Shown: one piece after another, positions 1-10,721 of the stretch
How the letters are laid out: each line of letters opens with the position of its first letter
Position numbering within the stretch: the first letter of the stretch is position 1
From: Rhipidocladum racemiflorum
Taxonomy: Eukaryota; Streptophyta; Magnoliopsida; Poales; Poaceae
Reading direction: 5' to 3'
DNA length: 64,000 bases
Assembly (NCBI GenBank): GCA_036346355.1
Contig: CM070573.1
Location: 20,506,001-20,570,000 of the forward strand
Program-made: the position numbers and the translations under genes
The notes under the pieces: generated by a model
Seen by the model: the letters and a program-made list of their open reading frames with translations, nothing else
What the model was told of the DNA's origin: nothing
Database searches by the model: none

Positions 1-20
1 AGTACTGAGAATGTACACCG

Positions 21-215
21 CTAGAGTCAATTGAGCTACAAGAAGATCTGACTTACAAGGAGCACCCCGTGAAGATTCTGGACACCATGGATCGAGAGAC
101 GAGAAACAAGTCAACCCGTTTCTGCAGAGTTCAATGGAGCAACCACGCGGAGAGTGAAGCAACTTGGGAGCGCGAAGAGGATTTGAAGAAAGAGTTTCCG
201 AACCTATTTCTTTAG
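21..215 (+). pseudogene. C-terminal chromodomain end of Ty3/gypsy polyprotein (element A), 5' part outside the window
   Basis: This is the last 64 codons of a pol polyprotein, open from position 21 to the TAG at 213-215 and cut off on the left by the window edge or a frameshift. The reading holds the linker after integrase (LESIELQEDLTYKEHPVK) and a chromodomain-like end with the motif WSNHAESEATWERE and the terminus KKEFPNLFL. Such a C-terminus is known from chromoviruses of the Del/Tekay group, where it directs integration to heterochromatin. It is followed within 50 bp by a polypurine tract and an LTR, as expected for the pol end. The paralogous region of element D at 39490-39666 aligns over its whole length but has two extra stops. 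The family assignment is firm; the exact name is inferred. Confidence 0.85.
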
Positions 216-248
216 AAAGCCCTGAATATCGGGGACGAGATTCTGTTA

Positions 249-260
249 AGGGGGGAGGTT
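249..260 (+). other. Polypurine tract of element A
   Basis: A purine-rich run (AAGGGGGGAGG followed by TT) ends exactly where the LTR begins with TGTAACATCCC. The same arrangement, AAGGGGCGAGATT then TGTAACACCCC, precedes the LTR of element D at 39708. It would prime plus-strand DNA synthesis. Confidence 0.85.
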
Positions 261-891
261 TGTAACATCCCAAAATTTTGCTTTTCTTAAATTCATGTGT
301 GATTTGGCACTTTGGTGAATTTTTGGAATTTTCTGGAATTTATTTGGATTTATTTGGAATTTATTCCATTTTGAAATAATTAAAGAATTTAACTTTGCAA
401 ATAAAATTTTGTTGGAAATATTTTATTTGAGTCCAAAATGTTCCAAAATATTTTCCAGAATTTTTCTGGAATTTTTCTGAGTCTTTTGCTATTTTTAATG
501 AATTAAATGAATTTCTGGGAATTAATTGAAATATTTAATCGCTGGAAAATAGTGAGTGGGTTTGTACTGTTCATCCGACCGGACCCGAGTCCGAGTCAGA
601 CTCGAGTCCGACCCAAGCCAACCATTCCGGTCGAACCCGCTCGGCCGAACCCTAACCGCGTGACCATTGGATCTTGATCCAACGGCCACGATTGAGCCAC
701 GTCACCCGGACCCAAGCCTGACCGAGCCAGCCAGCTCACCGAGTCGGACCCGAGTCCAACTCGCGTGACCGTTAGATTTTGATCCAACGGCTCACGTTGA
801 GCCACGTCACCCAATCCGAATCCAACTCGGATTCCACCGCCGCAACGAAGTGGGCCTCAGTTTTCGCGTGTTTCACGGACGCCGAGGGCCC

Positions 892-898
892 TATTTAA
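892..898 (+). promoter_or_regulatory. TATA-like element in LTR of element A
   Basis: The sequence CTATTTAATGCGCCGCCACC recurs in LTR E (TATTTAA at 42427-42433), flanked by conserved GACGCCGAGG upstream. Position about 630 bp (A) or 500 bp (E) into the LTR fits a U3/R boundary. Conservation between two copies is seen; promoter function is inferred. Confidence 0.5.
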
Positions 899-1266
899 TG
901 CGCCGCCACCGCTGCCGTGACGCCGACTTCCGTGCGCACCCGTAGCCCTAGCTCACGACGCCAGAGCCGCCGTGGTTGCGCCGCAATCGCTCGCCGGAGT
1001 TGGAGGAGCGTTCCGCCGCGTTCAATTGCAGTTTCCGCCGCCGTTGAGCCCAGATCCGGAACCGCGAGGTCAAGCCGCACCAGAGGAGACCACTCACTTC
1101 GCCGGAGGAGCCCCGCATTGCCGTCGCCGTGGTCGCCGTCTTCGTCTCCGGTGAACCAGCCCCGCCGCAAGCCATCGCCGGACCTCGAGCTCCACCAGCC
1201 GTCCGATCCAGATCCAAGGGTCCAGATCGCGCCATGTCACACCCCGGTGAGATCCCACGTGCTTTC

Positions 1267-1650
1267 TGTGGTGGATGTAACCACCGGGGTGTCCCCTTTT
1301 CCTGTGGGCTCTTTCTTTCCTTTTTATAGGAGGGGAACATGGAGAAACTGTCCCCGAGTGCGTGTCCCCCTTGGCCCTTCCCGATCGGTCCTGACAGAGT
1401 CCTGTCGTTTTTTGCAGGGTGTCAGATTTATTTGATCGTGTTGTCGAGTATATTTACGTGGACTGCGAGGGTGCTTTCCTTCGCGGCCTTTCCCGCCTTT
1501 CTGCTTCGCTCCGCACACTTTCTGCTCCGCTCAGACGATCGGGCGGCGTTGCTTTGTTTTTACCGCTTTGCTTTGACGAAACATGGGCCATGCTTCATCC
1601 ACCCGATGACCCGGATATAATGGGCTGGATTCTGCACTTGAACCACTACA
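1267..1650 (-). repeat. 3' LTR of element B
   Basis: The 384-bp LTR runs, in plus orientation, from TGTGGTGGATGTAACC to GAACCACTACA, and matches the 5' LTR copy at 29356-29743. On the element's own strand it begins TGTAGTGG and ends CCACCACA. No clear purine tract abuts it on the internal side (1651 onward), which is odd for an LTR element. Confidence 0.92.
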
Positions 1651-2079
1651 AGAGTTCTCGCATGGCTGCGGATTGATTTCATCTTTTCCTCAGCAATGTT
1701 ATTCGAAGCCCAAGTATTATCCATCATCTGTTCGGGTGTACGAAGGAGGGCCTATTTTTCGATTTTATAGATTGGTACTCGTGAAACAGGCTATCTTATC
1801 AGTGCGTGCGTGGATCCCCTCAGAGTTCCTCGAACACGGTGCAACCCTTACGTAATTTTTCTAAACGCTCCCCTTTTTTGCTTCCTTTCGGTTTGATGGG
1901 CGCCGTGTATGGGATCGACGGTTGGACAAAGAATAAGGGGAAGACAAGCGGTTTCCTTTTGATAAAGGCTAAAGGTAGTGGTGGGGGGTTTCGTTGGGCT
2001 TATTCCACTAAGATTTCTGGCATTTTTTGCTCCTCCTAGCTCCATCCTCTTCTTCTTCGCCATTAACCTTTTCCATCCA
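1651..2079 (+). other. Spacer between 3' LTR of B and the antisense ORF
   Basis: No coding region is recognised here. It lies immediately upstream of the antisense ORF start at 2080, so it would have to hold that ORF's promoter and leader if the ORF is transcribed. I see no convincing TATA box. Confidence 0.4.
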
Positions 2080-5000
2080 ATGGGTCCTCGACGCGCCCCT
2101 CGGGCGAAGTTGGTTTTAAGCGAGAGGGAAACTGGAGCTTTGTCTCCCTCCTTGGGACGCTCTATCTTGACCTCCGACGAGCTTGATCTTATGGCCCGAA
2201 ACTTTGGCATAGCTCGCCTATCTATGCGTTCTCTCGGCGAGGAGGAAGTCCCTCATCCGCGATCCACGGAGGCGGTGGTGTTTGCTGCCTTCTTAGAAGC
2301 CGGACTTCGATTTCCTGCTTCCCTCCGTGGGATCCATATCATGCGGTTTTTCAAGCGGAGCTTTCGCAACTTACTCCGAACGCGATCGTCCGGATGGCGG
2401 TGCTAGATTGGGCGTTTCGAGCCGGCGGATTCAGATTGACTGGCCGTTTGTTTTTTCTTATAGAGGATGCATTCTGGCAGCCTAAATTTCACCGGGTTGG
2501 GGAGGAGGATCACCGATCTTGCTTCGGCTCCCTAAACTTCCAAACGAAAAGATCTTTGGCCAAAGAAATCCCCGTGGCTGCTGCTAAAGGTAAATGGGAG
2601 TCCGGTTGGATGCATCGATGGTACTATCAGGAGCTGGATGGCTCGGACTCCCCCCTTCGCACTTCTTTGGGGCCTGTGAGGACTATCTGATCACCTAATT
2701 AGGACGCGACCGCAGAGGAAACCCGGCTGCTCAATTACCTGAGGGCCCTTCGACACCAAAGCTCTATGCGTGACCTGGTGGAAGAGTATTGTTTATGTCG
2801 TATCGATCCTTTGGCGAGGAATCCCGCAGTTGCTTTGAACCGGTCCCCTGGGGGAATAATTTCCGTGGTTCGGCCCGAGGGGGTGCAGGATTTAGGACGC
2901 GGAGCTGCGGAAAGATTGGCTCGTGGACTCCTTGGACCGTGCAAGATGGCAGAATACGAGGCTGCCATGAGTGTCGTTGGGGCCACACGATGCTCTCGCC
3001 AGGAATGGGGGCTTTGAGCTGCCCTCATCCCTGCAGGATCGGTTCCCCTCGTCCCGCCGGCGAGCAAGATTGACTCGTCTGCGCCACCAAAGCCACCACT
3101 ACTTCCGGTGGAAGTGGGGGTTCAGAAAACGATGACGATGAGGAGGTGGACTGGAACGAGGAATCCAGTGACGAAGATGATTCCTCTGGATCTGTTGCTG
3201 CCACGTCTCTATCACCGCCGGCTCCTCGACCGGCCAAGCCGCGGGCCTTCTGGAACATTGCCGGTGATCGACGAAGTTGGGTCTCCAGGGACACCTCTCG
3301 CTTCGAGTCCTCCGCCCGGTCGTGAGGCTGTGATTGGGCCACATTCTTCAGTTGAGGCTGAGCCCCCCGCTCCTTCCCAGACTCCAATCCTTGCCTCTGA
3401 GGCGGGTTATCTCGAGATTGCTCCTGCCCGACTTCGTCAGATATGGGACTCCCGGTCCCTGTCCCGAATTCTTCAACGAGCGAGCATGCTGACGGAGGAC
3501 AGTCCCCAGGGTATTCTTTCTTGGCCATTCCTGGTGTCGATCTTGTTGATTTGGTTGGCGACGACGAAGGTGACACTTCGGTCCCGGAAGATGCGCAAGG
3601 GTCGCCTGGAAGTGCGACTGGTGTAGTGGCGGAAGAAATTCGCGCTCCTTCGGGCGGGCTGACGAGACTTCCAGTTGCTGAAGTCCGCGACCTTCAGCTA
3701 AACATTTCGACCCCCGATACCCCCGTAGGGGCAGAAGGTCTTACCCTTGACACTTTTCCTGCCAGCTCGTTAGGGTATGATGTCTTTCTAGGACTTGACG
3801 AAGCTAGTGCAGGGGGTGATGGCGTGGAGGCGGAGAAAACTTTAGAGCCATCAGAGCAGGCCCGGGGTGAGGTACCTCCGGCTCCTCTGGCTCGCGCGAA
3901 GGAGGGGGATCCAGCCCCCCCGGGTGCTATTCCCCAGGATGCTCCCTCCTTAGGCGGAGGGGCTTTATCCTCGTGTCAGTCGACCCCTGGGGGCAGCTCT
4001 GGTTCCTCCTTCGTCAGGTTCGATCTGTCAAATTTCGTGGTTTCGGATTTCGGAGGGGGGACAGCTGCGGATCCCACTCTGAAGAAAATGCGCGCCGCCT
4101 TTTCTCCTTATAGCAAATCCATAAATTTATTTGGAGAGATTAACGATCTTGCCCTTTGTGAGATGTCGATGGACCATCACCTGAAGGTGTTTATTTATTT
4201 TTGTTGTTTTTATTTATCTCTGTGTCCTTGTCGGCAACTTCCTCACCCTGCGATGTCTCTTTTACAGGGGGGCTGTCGTGACTTCGGAGATAGTTCGCCG
4301 TTTTTGGGCGTATTTCGATAAATTTAACGAAGGAGTTCAGTATTGCGAGGCGGCCAAGAAGCGAGTCGCGGAGCTGGAGGTAGAGAAGGACTGCTTGTCA
4401 GAGGCGCTCCGCAGCTCTAGTGAATCCTTGGCTAGGGCCCAAGTCGAGGTATCACAGAGTCAGGATTTGGCGGTGAAGAACGCCGAACTCGAAGGGGTTG
4501 TTTCCATGATGCGGAGCCGCCTGGCTGAGGAAGAACGGGCTCACTTAGCAGCCGAGCGGAATGAGAGAAAGAAGGAAGACCGCATAGAAGAATTAAAGGG
4601 CCTCCTGGCCGTGGCGGATGAGGCCAGGAATATGCTGAAGAAGCAAGCGGAGGAGTTTCCTTCTCAACTCGTGACCGCGCGGGGCGAGGCTCAGATGCAC
4701 CTTCGCAACACTCAACGTGCGGAGGAAAGTTACGAAGCAATCCGGAAGGAAATGGACTCCTTTGCTTCCGCAGTTCATGGAGTGACTGAGGCCTTTTTGC
4801 AACAGCTTCCTCGATTTGGCATTGAAGCACCTCCGAGCCGCATTCCCCCTTCACACCTGGAAGCTATTTCTTTTCTCAAGAAGTCTACTAAGATTTTCGG
4901 GGACTCGGCATTGACCTTCGGCGATTACTGCGCGAGGCTAGGCTCTGTGAAGACTGCTCAATTGTTGGAGGCGAAGGGGTGCACGCATGTTTGCGAACAT

Positions 5001-5147
5001 TTTGGTTTTCCCTCCGCTGCTCCATCTTCGGCTGGGTTTGGTGACATTCCTCCATCTACGAAGCCCTCCACCGCTGCGTCCCGGTTATCCTCAAGCTTCA
5101 TGTCAGATTTTTGGAGGCAGCATGGTGATAGTTTTGCAAAGGAATAA
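2080..5147 (+). pseudogene. Antisense ORF of Tat element B ('putative gypsy type transposon' / coiled-coil protein), broken
   Basis: This ORF runs opposite to gag-pol between pol and the 3' LTR. The ATG at 2080 opens MGPRRAPRAK. The early part (EAVVFAAFLEAGLRFPASL, then AVLDWAFRAGGFRL and CFGSLNFQTKRSL) resembles the plant domain annotated as Transposase_28 or putative gypsy type transposon. A frameshift near 2365 switches frames: the expected QLTPNAIVRM lies in the second frame. Further breaks occur near 2690 and 3010-3440. From 3443 an acidic, proline-rich stretch leads to a probable intron (4187-4267). It is followed by a long charged coiled coil, from about 4330 to 4800 (RVAELEVEKDCLSEALRSSS and similar heptads), and the end at 5147. 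Function is unknown. Despite the family name I see no transposase triad, and a structural or regulatory role is only a guess. Confidence 0.75.
4187..4267 (+). other. Probable spliceosomal intron within the antisense ORF
   Basis: A donor CTGAAG|GTGTTTATTT and acceptor TCTCTTTTACAG|GGG flank a T-rich 81-bp stretch that separates two coding-like segments. The upstream frame reads through with KVFIYFCCFYLSLC, unlike the rest. Splicing exactly here leaves the downstream coiled-coil frame off by one. A one-base change in the G run at 4267-4272 would explain this. An alternative acceptor is possible. Confidence 0.5.
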
Positions 5148-5539
5148 GTACGTCGTGCCCGGGCTTCGATGGGTGATCCAGCGAAGGGAGTAGGAAAGCC
5201 GCCATCCGCTTAGTTTGTCTGCTTCTCGTACTATCGCTATATCCTTTATTGGCTCTGGGAAGTGGCCCAATTTTCTTCTTGGGGCTTGGGAATGTGGACG
5301 CTTCGGATTATCTTGTTGTATTTACTCTAGACTTTCCGCCTTCTCATCTCTTTGGCTTCCTGAGCTTATATTTACTTCAGTTCCTCGAATTTTGTTACTT
5401 CCGTGGTGTATATATGCCTAATGATGGCGTTGTTTAGGGTCCTCTCGAGCTGCTCCTCCACTCTCTCTAGCTCGCGCATTCTCTTTCCCTGCGTACTTTA
5501 TTCTTCCTGGCGGCCTCTCTTAACGCCCAATTTTCCAGG
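5148..5539 (+). other. Intergenic stretch downstream of the antisense ORF
   Basis: T-rich DNA with no recognisable gene. It ends in a pyrimidine tract and TTTTCCAG at about 5538, which resembles a splice acceptor in front of the next ORF, so part of it could be an intron. Confidence 0.35.
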
Positions 5540-5810
5540 ATGGATGGCCAGGCTCCACTTCCTGCCCACGCGCGAGGCGCCCCCCTTGGTTTTCAACTTC
5601 AGCGACGAGGCTCCGCCAGCCCCACCAGTGTTGATCAACGAAGAAGATGGGCTTTGGCTGGAATACGATTTGGCCCTGGGAGAGCTGGCGCGGCAGGAGG
5701 CCATCGCTCGCGACATTCCTGGCGTTCACCTGCTGGTGGCGGCGTTCCCGCAACTCTACGAGGTGACGGATGCTCTTATCGCAGCAGTACACCGTGCGTA
5801 TGACGAGTAA
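5540..5810 (+). CDS. Unrecognised acidic/aliphatic ORF next to antisense ORF of B
   Basis: A frame ending at TAA 5808-5810 reads a protein-like sequence including EAPPLVFNFSDEAPPAPPV, EEDGLWLEYDLALGELARQE and AFPQLYEVTDALIAAVHRAY. It follows a pyrimidine-rich tract and an AG, so it may be a downstream exon of the antisense transcript or a captured host fragment. The true start is uncertain: the ATG at 5540 is in a different frame, and this frame opens upstream with an ATG near 5546. I do not recognise the family. The composition (helical, acidic, codon-like GC bias) is the only evidence that it is coding. Confidence 0.35.
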
Positions 5811-6320
5811 AGTTGGCGTATATGTAATGGACCCTACTTTCGGTGGTACCGCTTTATATATATATAAAAAGAATATCATCTTCTATACCGCCTCTTTCGT
5901 CTTCTTTTGTTGTTCCCCCTTCGTTCTCGAGGCTCGGATCAGCAACGTGATCATCCATATAGATATTTTTGAAGCTTGTTGTGTCACATTGTTCCAGCGG
6001 TCGTTAGTGTCTGGGGATCTAAGGGTTCCGATTACACATGGAACGGGACGATGTCATGGTCATCGGCCTGTTCACGAGGTTTTTCCGGGGGTTTCTAGCC
6101 GTGCGCTGGGGCAGGACCTTAGGTCCTTTGGAGCGGAGGGTCGAAACAAGACGTAAACTTAACCCATCGCTCGTTAAGTTCCTCTCGGGGCTGAGCCCCG
6201 GGCTGGGGGAGCTCATTTGGAGAAGGTTAGGCTTTAGCTTAACTTTTCCACATCCGTCTTGGGTCGTAGCCCCGGGCATTGGGGATGGCTGGACGGGTAG
6301 GTTGTTGACCCTATCCTACA
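5811..6320. other. Non-coding spacer of element B before the tandem repeats
   Basis: No gene is recognised. It contains a TATATATATA run near 5853-5862 and a GC-rich part from about 6090 that grades into the tandem repeat array. It belongs to the pol-to-3' LTR region of element B. Confidence 0.4.
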
Positions 6321-6658
6321 TCCGTAAACTCCTACCCGGCGCGAGGCTGCGGGTCTCCAGAGCGGAAGGACGGGTGGGACGTTGGCCCGACCAAGCGTCC
6401 GTAAACTCCTACCCGGCGCGAGGCTGCGGGTCTCCGGAGCGGAGGGACGGGTGGGACGTTGGTCTCACTAAGCGTCAGAACTCCTACCCGGCGAGGTCAT
6501 GGGTCTCCTGAGAGGAGGGACGGGTGGGATGTTGGCCCGACCAAGCGTCCAGAACTCCTACCCTGCCGAGGTCGCGGTCTCCGGAGCGGAGGGGCGGGTG
6601 GGACGTTGGCCCGACCAAGCGTCCGTAAACTCCTACCCGGCGCGAGGCTGCGGGTCTT
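6321..6658. repeat. Tandem repeat array, unit about 73-77 bp, in 3' region of Tat element B
   Basis: Units begin near 6321, 6398, 6475, 6548 and 6622, with spacings of 77, 77, 73 and 74 bp; the last is partial. Each carries CTCCTACCCGGCGCGAGGCT, GGGTCTCC and GACGGGTGGGACGTTGGCC in variant form. It lies just downstream (element sense) of the integrase stop at 6736. Arrays in this part of Tat-like elements are known to seed satellite DNA in plants. That origin route is established for other species and is only inferred as a possibility here. Confidence 0.9.
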
Positions 6659-6735
6659 TGTTCAAGGGGGACTTTTTCTTCTTTATTGATGAAAACTCAG
6701 TTTTGTACATTTTTTTTGTTTCTGCTTCTTTCAAC

Positions 6736-7987
6736 CTACGGGTAAAACTTCTTCAGAGCGTCTGTATTCCAAGTTCTTGGCACCTCCTTGCCTTGCAAAG
6801 TAACGAGCTTGTGCGCTCCTTTTGTCGTGGATTCTTGGATGATATATGGTCCTTCCCACGTTGTTTCCAGCTTAGCAAAGGCTGGAGCAGCTTTCTTTAG
6901 CACCATGTCTCCGGGGGCTAGGCTTCGTTTCTGGACCTTCTTGTTGAAACTTCGGGTTGAGGCTTTCGCATATGCTTGTATGGTGTTCAGGGCTTGAAGT
7001 TTCTGCTCCTCCCTTAGGTCGCAAGTATTCTCTATATCTTCTTGTGCCGGAGCTTTAATCACGCGAAGCGATTTGGCTTGTATTTCGGCGGGGGAAATGG
7101 CTTCTTCTCCAAACACGAGTCGAAATGGAGAGAACTTCGTCGCCCGCGAGGTCGATGTTCGAAGGGCCCATAAAACATTGGGGAGCTCAGCAGGCCATGA
7201 ACCTTTGGCAGAATCGTGGAGTCTTTTTTTAATGCCGACGAGGATCAACCCATTTGCTCTTTCAATGACCCCATTCGATCAGGTGTCCGACTGAAGCAAA
7301 ACAGATCTCTATCCCGATATCTTCACAATATTCTTTGAACCTCCAGGAGTCGAATTGAGACCCGTTGTCGGTGAAAATTTGGAAAGGGACCCCGTACCTG
7401 CATATGATTGCTTTCCATAGAAATTTTACCGTCACCTCAGCCGTGATCCTCGACACCGGCTCCGCTTCAATCCACCTAGAGAAATAGTCAATCGCGACGA
7501 TCACGAACTGAAGACTTGCTCGAGCTTTGGGCAATGCTCCCACTATATCCATTCCCCACTTGGCGAAGGGCCAGATTGGCGGCACCAGATGCAACTCGCT
7601 GGGTGGGGCCTTCTTCTGCCTCGACATGCACTGGAATGCGTGGCAATGCCGGACCACTTCTTCCGCGTCATGCAGTGCCGAAGGCCAATAGAATCCCATC
7701 CGGAAGACCTTTCCTGCGAGGCTTATGGGGGCTTGGTGCGCTCCATAGGTCCCTTGGTGTGCCTCTTGTAGGGCTTGTATCCCTTCTTCGCGTGAAATGC
7801 AGCGAAGCCATGGAGCGCAGAGTCCATTACGAAAAAGCAACCCTTCTATTATGGCATATTTCTTTGCTCGCCTTTCCACACGCTTAGAAGATGCCTCGTC
7901 ATGGGGTAGCGCCCCTGTAAGAAGGTAGTCGTACATTTCACTTCTCCAATCCTCATCCCTCGTTCTGGTGACTACATTTACCTGCAA
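6736..7987 (-). pseudogene. Integrase of Tat element B, frameshifted
   Basis: The N-terminal part (7987 down to about 7262) has a zinc-binding-like region: an HxxxxxxH pattern in HQGTYGAHQ, then RHCHAFQC in which the usual CxxC pair is altered. It also has the catalytic core residues Asp in KWGMDIVGALPK and Asp in IFTDNGSQFDS. The catalytic Glu (NGVIERANG) is in another frame because of a one-base loss near 7275-7279. The C-terminal part (7248 to 6736) continues LILVGIKKRLHDSAKGSW, PFRLVFGEEA and ends TDALKKFYP. As part of pol it would insert the cDNA into the genome. The frameshift in the core disables it. Confidence 0.88.
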
Positions 7988-8099
7988 AGAAATGGAGGCG
8001 ACTTGGAGCTCCTCGAAGAAAACTGTGGGCGGCAGGGTCCCTCCTGGCCGCAGCCGATCTTTGCCGCTTCATCCGCTTCTTCCATTCTAGGCTCTTGGA

Positions 8100-8430
8100 A
8101 TAGCGAGGACAGTGAACCCCTCGAAGCCTTTTTCTAGTGTGCGAACTGCTTCCACATACTTTTGGAGTTGCTCGTCCCTTACTTGATATTCTTTGGAGAT
8201 TTGTCCTTGGATCAACTTTGAATCATCAGTAAGATGGCTCTTCTTGCCCCCATGGTTTTTGCCTTCGTAGCCCCAAAGAAAAGTGCTTCATACTCCGCCA
8301 TGTTGTTAGTCGAGGGAAATTGAAGTCTCGCCGCGAACTCAGCCAGCTCCCCCCTGGGCTTTCACTATTGCTGCGATCCCAGCTCCCTTTACTCCCCACG
8401 ATCCATCCGAATTGATGGTCCATACCAACG
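8100..8430 (-). pseudogene. Second (additional) RNase H domain of Tat element B, broken
   Basis: Read on the minus strand in shifting frames: SDGSWGVKGAGIAAIVKA, then ARLQFPSTNNMAEYEALFFG and ARRAILL. These show the DGS, E (MAEYEAL) and DSK-type positions of a plant-type RNase H. It lies between the RT-associated RNase H (8495 on) and integrase, as in Tat elements, which acquired an additional RNase H. Several one-base indels and stops interrupt it. Identification rests on motif order; exact limits are approximate. Confidence 0.7.
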
Positions 8431-8494
8431 AGGTCCCTTCATCTTCGAGGGTTGAGACGCCCATTCTACCACGAAGTCGGCCAAAACTCGAATC

Positions 8495-8934
8495 TTAATC
8501 GCGACGCGGTATTATCCCCAACTCAAAAGATGCTAGCTCGACCGCCCATTTGTCGACAAGCCCCGTGCTTTCCCTATTGGTCAACATCGAGCCGAGGGGA
8601 TATGCCGTTGGTACCTTGATACGGTTAGCTTGGAAGTAGTGACGAAGCTTTCTTGATGCCATTAGCAACGTGTACACCAGCTTTTCCATTTCCGTGTATC
8701 GCAACCTCGCTCCTTGGAGAGCTTCAGAGACGAAGTAAATCGACTGTTGTTTAACGCCTTGGGGTCGCACTAGTACAGCACTGACGGCCGAGGGGCTGGC
8801 TGCTAGGTATAGCAGAAGCTCCTCGCCATGCTTCGGACTTTGTAGGGTCGGCACCTCCATAAGGTTTTGCTTCAACTTCTCGAAGGCGAGCTAGCATTCT
8901 TCTGTCCAAGCGAAGGTATCGCTGGATCGCAGTG
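8495..8934 (-). pseudogene. RT-associated RNase H of Tat element B
   Basis: The domain continues RT across the copia insertion. On the minus strand from 8934 it reads SSDTFAWTEEC, a TAG stop, LAFEKLKQNLMEVP, then YLAASPSAVSAVLV, YFVSEALQGARLRYTEMEKL and LLMASRKLRHYFQA. It is typical of the RNase H fused to RT in Tat elements. The TAG at about 8895-8897 (minus strand) replaces an expected CAG (Gln), a C-to-T change. The reading frame otherwise stays open to 8495. Confidence 0.85.
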
Positions 8935-10704
8935 TGTAGGATCGAAGTATACGATTATAGCAATCAAAGGGGGGTGAATGATTGTGCGGAAGCTAAAACC
9001 AAATTCTTGATCTACAAAAAGTTCACCCCAAAATAGAACCAAACAATTGCCACGTATTCGACAAAAACAGAATGACAGAGGTTCAGTAAAACGAGAATTC
9101 CTGGAGATCCAACCGTTAGATTGATCTGAAATTAGGACACGAGAAACTAGATTCCAATACGAATCGAACCCAAAAAGAATCAGCTCGATCGGACTTACAG
9201 ATCAAAAGTTATGAGCTTCGCAAGCTTGCTGATCCAGAACTTGACGAGAATCAATCTAATCAAAACTTCAAGATTAAACAAGATCTTCAAAAGATTAATC
9301 AACTAGACTTTGAGAAACTCTAAATCAATACTCCTAGAACGGTTTTTGATGGATCAAATCAAGATGAAACTCAACGATCAAAAACCAATCTAGAATTAGA
9401 ACAAGCATGCAAACAAGAACCAAAACAAAATAATCAGAGCGACGTGGTTATCAGAGCACGCAAAAATCTTGGAAGAATTGATCTTTATTTCTTGTCTAAA
9501 ATACTCTCATCAAAAGAGTACAAACCCTAAAACCAAGCTCAAAGCTTGATGCGCTCAGCTCTACTTGGTGCCTTTCAACAGAGACCCCCACCTATTTAAA
9601 GCACCAACCCACAAGGAGTTCTCAATACAATTCCTATTCCCTAGAAGGAATCAGATCCAACACAACTCTACTTGGCCCAACCTGGCCGAGTACAACTCTT
9701 GCACGCCGTATGGCAACCCTACCATACTCACGTGACTAACACTTTGCACGCCAGCATGGCCACCGCCATACTCACGTGACTAACACTTTGCACGCGAATG
9801 ACCTCCTCGCCATTCTCACGTGACTAACCATTCTTCATGTGCACCATTCTCTTAGCCCGAACGCCCCGCATGACATCCTTGACCACCAAGACCTCGGTTC
9901 CTCCCGAACCTAGTCCCGAACCTCGGTTCCTCCATGAACCTAGTTCCGGTCCCGTCATCGACCACATTCGCCTTCGAGCAATACCGCACATGAACAAACC
10001 ACAAAACAAATCCGAGCACAAGTCCACGACTTGACTCAATGTCAATCCATGCAACTACTCACATGAGCATTGCATAAAGTCCACTTCAAAAGAAGCATCA
10101 TGAAATCATCACAAATTTCATAATCTCAAGGTCAAACCAAAACTCAATTCAATTCTTGCAAAACCTTCAAACCGAGCAAAACATGTTCACAACGGACCAA
10201 AAATAAAAACCCTAGAAAAGTCCATTCACGACGGACAAGAAATCTCTGTCCGCGTACATGTGAAACTCTCGGCCCAAGAAGAAATCATTCCGTGAAAACA
10301 TCGCTCACAACGGACCCAAAAACTTTGTCCGTTGTACATGCGAAAACAATCCTCAAAAAGCCATTCACGACAGACCCAAAAACTTTGTCCGTTGTACATG
10401 TGAAACTTACTGGTTTCTTGGAAAATTGAGTTTGGCTCAGAATCTCAAAAGCATGTCCACGACAGACCCAAAAACTTGGTCCGTCGTACATGGGAAAGTG
10501 CCAAAACATGTTTACAACAGACCAACAAAGTTTGTTCGTCGTAGATGGGAAACTTACTGTTTTCTTTAAGTTTGGTCCGGCGCCAAAGTGAAACTTACTG
10601 TTTCTTGTCAGATTGTCAAAACACATGAACAAACACATTTTTGCAAATTCAATTCTAAGTTAATTTTTCAGTTCAAAGCCAATTTTTCAACACATGATTT
10701 CACA
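8935..10704 (-). repeat. 3' LTR of copia element F
   Basis: The 1,770-bp LTR runs in plus orientation from TGTAGGATCGAAG to CACATGATTTCACA. On the element strand it starts TGTGAAATC and ends CCTACA. It is nearly identical to 24320-26095. The stretch from about 10180 to 10600 contains repeated hairpin-like units (see separate entry). Confidence 0.95.
10180..10600. repeat. Hairpin-like CGGAC...GTCCG repeat units in copia LTR
   Basis: Units of the form ACGGACCCAAAAACTTTGTC, CGTTGTACATGTGAAA recur imperfectly at about 10190, 10230, 10310, 10370 and 10460. Each pairs CGGAC with GTCCG about 10-15 nt away. The same array is in the other LTR at about 25570-25990, where several units have changed. 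The role is unknown. A regulatory or RNA-folding role is speculation. Confidence 0.6.
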
Positions 10705-10721
10705 ATCTCCCCCTTGATGAA
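10705..10721 (-). other. Polypurine tract of copia element F
   Basis: On the minus strand the sequence TTCATCAAGGGGGAGAT directly precedes the 3' LTR start TGTGAAATC. It is a textbook copia PPT position. Similar CTCCCCCT motifs occur further inside the element. Confidence 0.9.

Noticed and set aside
917..1435. 172-codon Arg/Ser-rich frame in the LTR of A that runs into the LTR of B
   Set aside because: It crosses an insertion boundary at 1267, so it cannot be an ancestral gene.
2735..3576. Minus-strand frames opposite the antisense ORF
   Set aside because: Shadows of the plus-strand ORF, low-complexity Ser/Arg/Pro with no domain.
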